Shown in pieces: positions 60,201 to 64,000 of a stretch of 64,000 nt of DNA (its first letter is position 1; each line of letters starts with the position of its first letter). Under the pieces are notes generated by a model. That model was not told the DNA's origin and made no database searches. It worked only from the letters and a program-made list of their open reading frames with translations. Source of the stretch: Hydractinia symbiolongicarpus (lineage: Eukaryota > Cnidaria > Hydrozoa > Anthoathecata > Hydractiniidae); the NCBI RefSeq assembly GCF_029227915.1, contig NC_079879.1:1736001-1800000 (forward strand), given 5' to 3'. Both the position numbers and the translations under genes were made by a program.

Positions 60201-63200
60201 TATTCGCACAAACATGTATTTAGCGAAATTTTTCTGATATTACTAGGTTGCATCGCTTTTAACAGTGAAACGATTGACTGTGGAATTTAATTGAACTGAT
60301 TTGGGACTTTGACCTTATAAATATTATAAATGAGGCAACTGGACTCCAAGAGGGAGCATTCTTCTTGAATTGACATGATTGCTGGAACTCAGCGATTACA
60401 CTGGGCGCTGTGGTAGCGCTTTAATGAAAAATTTAGATAAATATGCGATTTTGTACTGGGGGACCAATCGTAGTCGTTAGCGCGCGCTGAAGAAATAGAG
60501 ACGGTTTCAAAAACTACAATTAATTGACTTTCTAGCAGTATCAGTCCGCTTGAGTTACAACGGTTGCGTCACATATTCGTACCAACATGGATTTAGCGAT
60601 ATTTTTCTGATATTACTAGGTTGCATCGCTTTTAACAGTGACACGATTGACTGTGGGAATTAATTGAACTGATTTTGGACTTTGAACTTATAAATGTTAT
60701 AAATGAGCCCATTTGACCCCAAGAAACAACATTCTTTTTTATCTGACATGATTGCTGGAATTCAGGGATTACACTGGTCGCTGTGATTGCGCTTCATTTA
60801 AAAATTTGGATAAATAAGTCATTTTGTAATGTGGGACCTATTGTAGACCATAGCGCGAGCTGAAGAGATAGAGACAGTTTCAAAAACTACATTTCATTGA
60901 TTTTCTAACGGTAGCAGTCCGTTTGAGTTACAACGGTTGCGTCACATATTCGCACCAACATGTATTTAGCGAAATTTTTCTGATATTACCAGGTTCCATC
61001 GCTTTTAACAGTGAAACGATTGACTGTGGTCCTTAATTGAACTGATTTTGGACTTTGACCTTATAAATGTGATAAATGAGGCAATTGGACTCCAAGAAAT
61101 AACATTCTTCTTAATTTGAAATGATTGCTGGAACTCAGCGATTACACTGGGCGCTGTGGGAACGCTTTAATGAAAAATTTAGATAAATATTTCATTTTAT
61201 GCTGTGGGACCAATCGTAGTCGTTAGCGCGCGCTGAAGAAATAGAGACAGTTTCAAAAACTACATTTCTTTGACTTTTTACCAGTATCAGTCCGCTTGAG
61301 TTACAACGGTTGCGTCACATATTCGTACCAACATGTATTAAGTGATATATTGTTCTGACATTACTAGGTTGCATCGCTTTTAACAGTGAAACGATTGACT
61401 GTGGGACTTAATTGAACTGATTTTGGACTTTTACCTTATCAATATTGTAAATGACGCAACTGGACTCCAAGAAGGAGCATTCTTCTTAAATTGACATGAT
61501 TGCTGGAACTCAGCGATTACACTGGGCGCTGTGGTAGCGCTTTAATGAAAAATTTAGATAAATATGTCATTTTGTACTGGGGGACCAATCGTAGTCGTTA
61601 GCGCGCGCTGAAGAAATAGAGACGGTTTCAAAAACTACAATTAATTGACTTTCTAACAGTATCAGTCCGCTTGAGTTACAACGGTTGCGTCACATATTCG
61701 TACCAACATGGATTTAGCGATATTTTTCTGATATTACTAGGTTGCATCGCTTTTAACAGTGAAACGATTGACTGTGGGACTTAATTGCACTGATTTTGGA
61801 CTTTGATCTTATAAATGTGATAAATGAGACCATTTGACTCCAAGAAACAACATTCTTTTTAATCTGACATGATTGCTGGAATTCAGGGATTACACTGGTC
61901 GCTGTGATTGCGCTTCATTTAAAAATTTGGATAAATAAGTCATTTTGTAATGTGGGACCTATTGTAGCCCATAGCGCCAGCTGAAAAGATAGAGACAGTT
62001 TCAAAAACTATATTTCATTGATTTTCTAACGGCAGAAGTCCGTTTGAGTTACAATGGTTGCGTCACATATTCGCACAAACATGTATTTAGCGAAATTTTT
62101 CTGATATTACTAGGTTGCATCGCTTTTAACAGTGAAACGATTGACTGTGGAATTTAATTGAACTGATTTTGGACTTTGACCTTATAAATATTATAAATGA
62201 GGCAACTGGACTCCAAGAGGGAGCATTCTTCTTGAATTGACATGATTGCTGGAACTCAGCGATTACACTGGGCGCTGTGGTAGCGCTTTAATGAAAAATT
62301 TAGATAAATATGCGATTTTGTACTGGGGGACCAATCGTAGTCGTTAGCGCGCGCTGAAGAAATAGAGACGGTTTCAAAAACTACAATTAATTGACTTTCT
62401 AGCAGTATCAGTCCGCTTGAGTTACAACGGTTGCGTCACATATTCGTACCAACATGGATTTAGCGATATTTTTCTGATATTACTAGGTTGCATCGCTTTT
62501 AACAGTGAAACGATTGACTGTGGGAATTAATTGAACTGATTTTGGACTTTGAACTTATAAATGTTACAAATGAGCCCATTTGACCCCAAGAAACAACATT
62601 CTTTTTTATCTGACATGATTGCTGGAATTCAGGGATTACACTGGTCGCTGTGATTGCGCTTCATTTAAAAATTTGGATAAATAAGTCATTTTGTAATGTG
62701 GGACCTATTGTAGACCATAGCGCGAGCTGAAGAGATAGAGACAGTTTCAAAAACTACATTTCATTGATTTTCTAACGGTAGCAGTCCGTTTGAGTTACAA
62801 CGGTTGCGTCACATATTCGCACCAACATGTATTTAGCGAAATTTTTCTGATATTACCAGGTTCCATCGCTTTTAACAGTGAAACGATTGACTGTGGTCCT
62901 TAATTGAACTGATTTTGGACTTTGACCTTATAAATGTGATAAATGAGGCAATTGGACTCCAAGAAATAACATTCTTCTTAATTTGAAATGATTGCTGGAA
63001 CTCAGCGATTACACTGGGCGCTGTGGGAACGCTTTAATGAAAAATTTAGATAAATATTTCATTTTATGCTGTGGGACCAATCGTAGTCGTTAGCGCGCGC
63101 TGAAGAAATAGAGACAGTTTCAAAAACTACATTTCTTTGACTTTTTACCAGTATCAGTCCGCTTGAGTTACAACGGTTGCGTCACATATTCGTACCAACA

Positions 63201-64000
63201 TGTATTAAGTGATATATTGTTCTGACATTACTAGGTTGCATCGCTTTTAACAGTGAAACGATTGACTGTGGGACTTAATTGAACTGATTTTGGACTTTTA
63301 CCTTATCAATATTGTAAATGACGCAACTGGACTCCAAGAAGGAGCATTCTTCTTAAATTGACATGATTGCTGGAACTCAGCGATTACACTGGGCGCTGTG
63401 GTAGCGCTTTAATGAAAAATTTAGATAAATATGTCATTTTGTACTGGGGGACCAATCGTAGTCGTTAGCGCGCGCTGAAGAAAAGAGACGGTTTCAAAAA
63501 CTACAATTAATTGACTTTCTAACAGTATCAGTCCGCTTGAGTTACAACGGTTGCGTCACATATTCGTACCAACATGGATTTAGCGATATTTTTCTGATAT
63601 TACTAGGTTGCATCGCTTTTAACAGTGAAACGATTGACTGTGGGACTTAATTGCACTGATTTTGGACTTTGATCTTATAAATGTGATAAATGAGACCATT
63701 TGACTCCAAGAAACAACATTCTTTTTAATCTGACATGATTGCTGGAATTCAGGGATTACACTGGTCGCTGTGATTGCGCTTCATTTAAAAATTTGGATAA
63801 ATAAGTCATTTTGTAATGTGGGACCTATTGTAGCCCATAGCGCCAGCTGAAAAGATAGAGACAGTTTCAAAAACTATATTTCATTGATTTTCTAACGGCA
63901 GAAGTCCGTTTGAGTTACAACGGTTGCGTCACATATTCGCACAAACATGTATTTAGCGAAATTTTTCTGATATTACTAGGTTGCATCGCTTTTAACAGTG
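57211..64000. repeat. Satellite 2 higher-order repeat, 5-mer, 1867-bp period
   Basis: The monomer variant catattcgcaccaac, with gatattaccaggttccatcg, occurs at 57211, 59078, 60945 and 62812, an exact 1867-bp step (five monomers). Three full units and 1189 bp of a fourth fill the window to its end, with only scattered single-base differences between units. The monomer order in each unit is fixed: gctgtgggaacgc, then gatatattgttctgac, then catggatttagcg, then cgcacaaacatg, then catggatttagcg with the ttgaccccaag tail. This is the most homogeneous part of the window and probably continues to the right. Confidence 0.95.
57792..57806. other. Representative conserved hairpin of satellite 2 monomers
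   Basis: GCGCT, loop gtggt, AGCGC: a perfect 5-bp inverted repeat present at the same place in most of the ~130 satellite 2 monomers. Loop variants (gtgat, gtaat) keep the arms. Some monomers have one arm changed (gatggcgc, gattgcgc, gacgctg). Only this one is listed as an example. Confidence 0.6.

Noticed and set aside
11144-64000. Host protein-coding genes, tRNA, rRNA or other RNA genes within satellite 2
   Set aside because: Read on both strands, every stretch outside the two LINE copies is assignable to a 373-bp monomer. No splice-like gene structure, tRNA cloverleaf or rRNA sequence was seen.

Overview
This window is eukaryotic repeat DNA with no host gene that I can support. It consists of two unrelated tandem satellite families plus two copies of one non-LTR retrotransposon (LINE) embedded in the second satellite. 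The LINE is CR1-like: ORF1 carries an SGNH/GDSL-type esterase domain, and ORF2 carries an APE endonuclease and a YADD reverse transcriptase. That combination points to an animal genome, probably an invertebrate. The species cannot be named from the sequence. The setting resembles a pericentromeric, centromeric or other heterochromatic array.

Layout. 1-11143: satellite 1, monomer about 203 bp, made of at least two interleaved monomer classes and organised into local higher-order repeats (12-mer of 2434 bp, 4-mer of 812 bp, a 608-bp 3-mer spacing). Its last ~650 bp are degraded. 11144-64000: satellite 2, monomer about 373 bp, interrupted by LINE copy 1 (31314-35854) and LINE copy 2 (51672-56152), both on the minus strand. 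The right end (57211-64000) is a very regular 5-monomer higher-order repeat with an exact 1867-bp period.

The two LINE copies are not independent insertions. They sit at the same point of the same satellite monomer, and their flanks match for many kilobases. A block of about 20 kb (roughly 17.2-36.6 kb) is repeated as 38.6-57.2 kb, with whole-monomer gains and losses inside. The LINE inserted once, with a likely 6-bp target-site duplication AGGGTT still visible around copy 1, and was then carried along by satellite duplication. After that the copies decayed separately: copy 1 has frameshifts in ORF2; copy 2 has a nonsense codon, a changed reverse-transcriptase motif and a deletion of its 5' end.

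The most unusual coding feature is that ORF1 and ORF2 lie in the same reading frame, separated by one TGA, and ORF2 has no ATG ahead of its endonuclease domain in either copy. Stop-codon readthrough or reinitiation is a plausible way to make ORF2 protein, but the TGA could also be an inherited defect. The many short open frames elsewhere are satellite monomers read in an open frame and are not called as genes.
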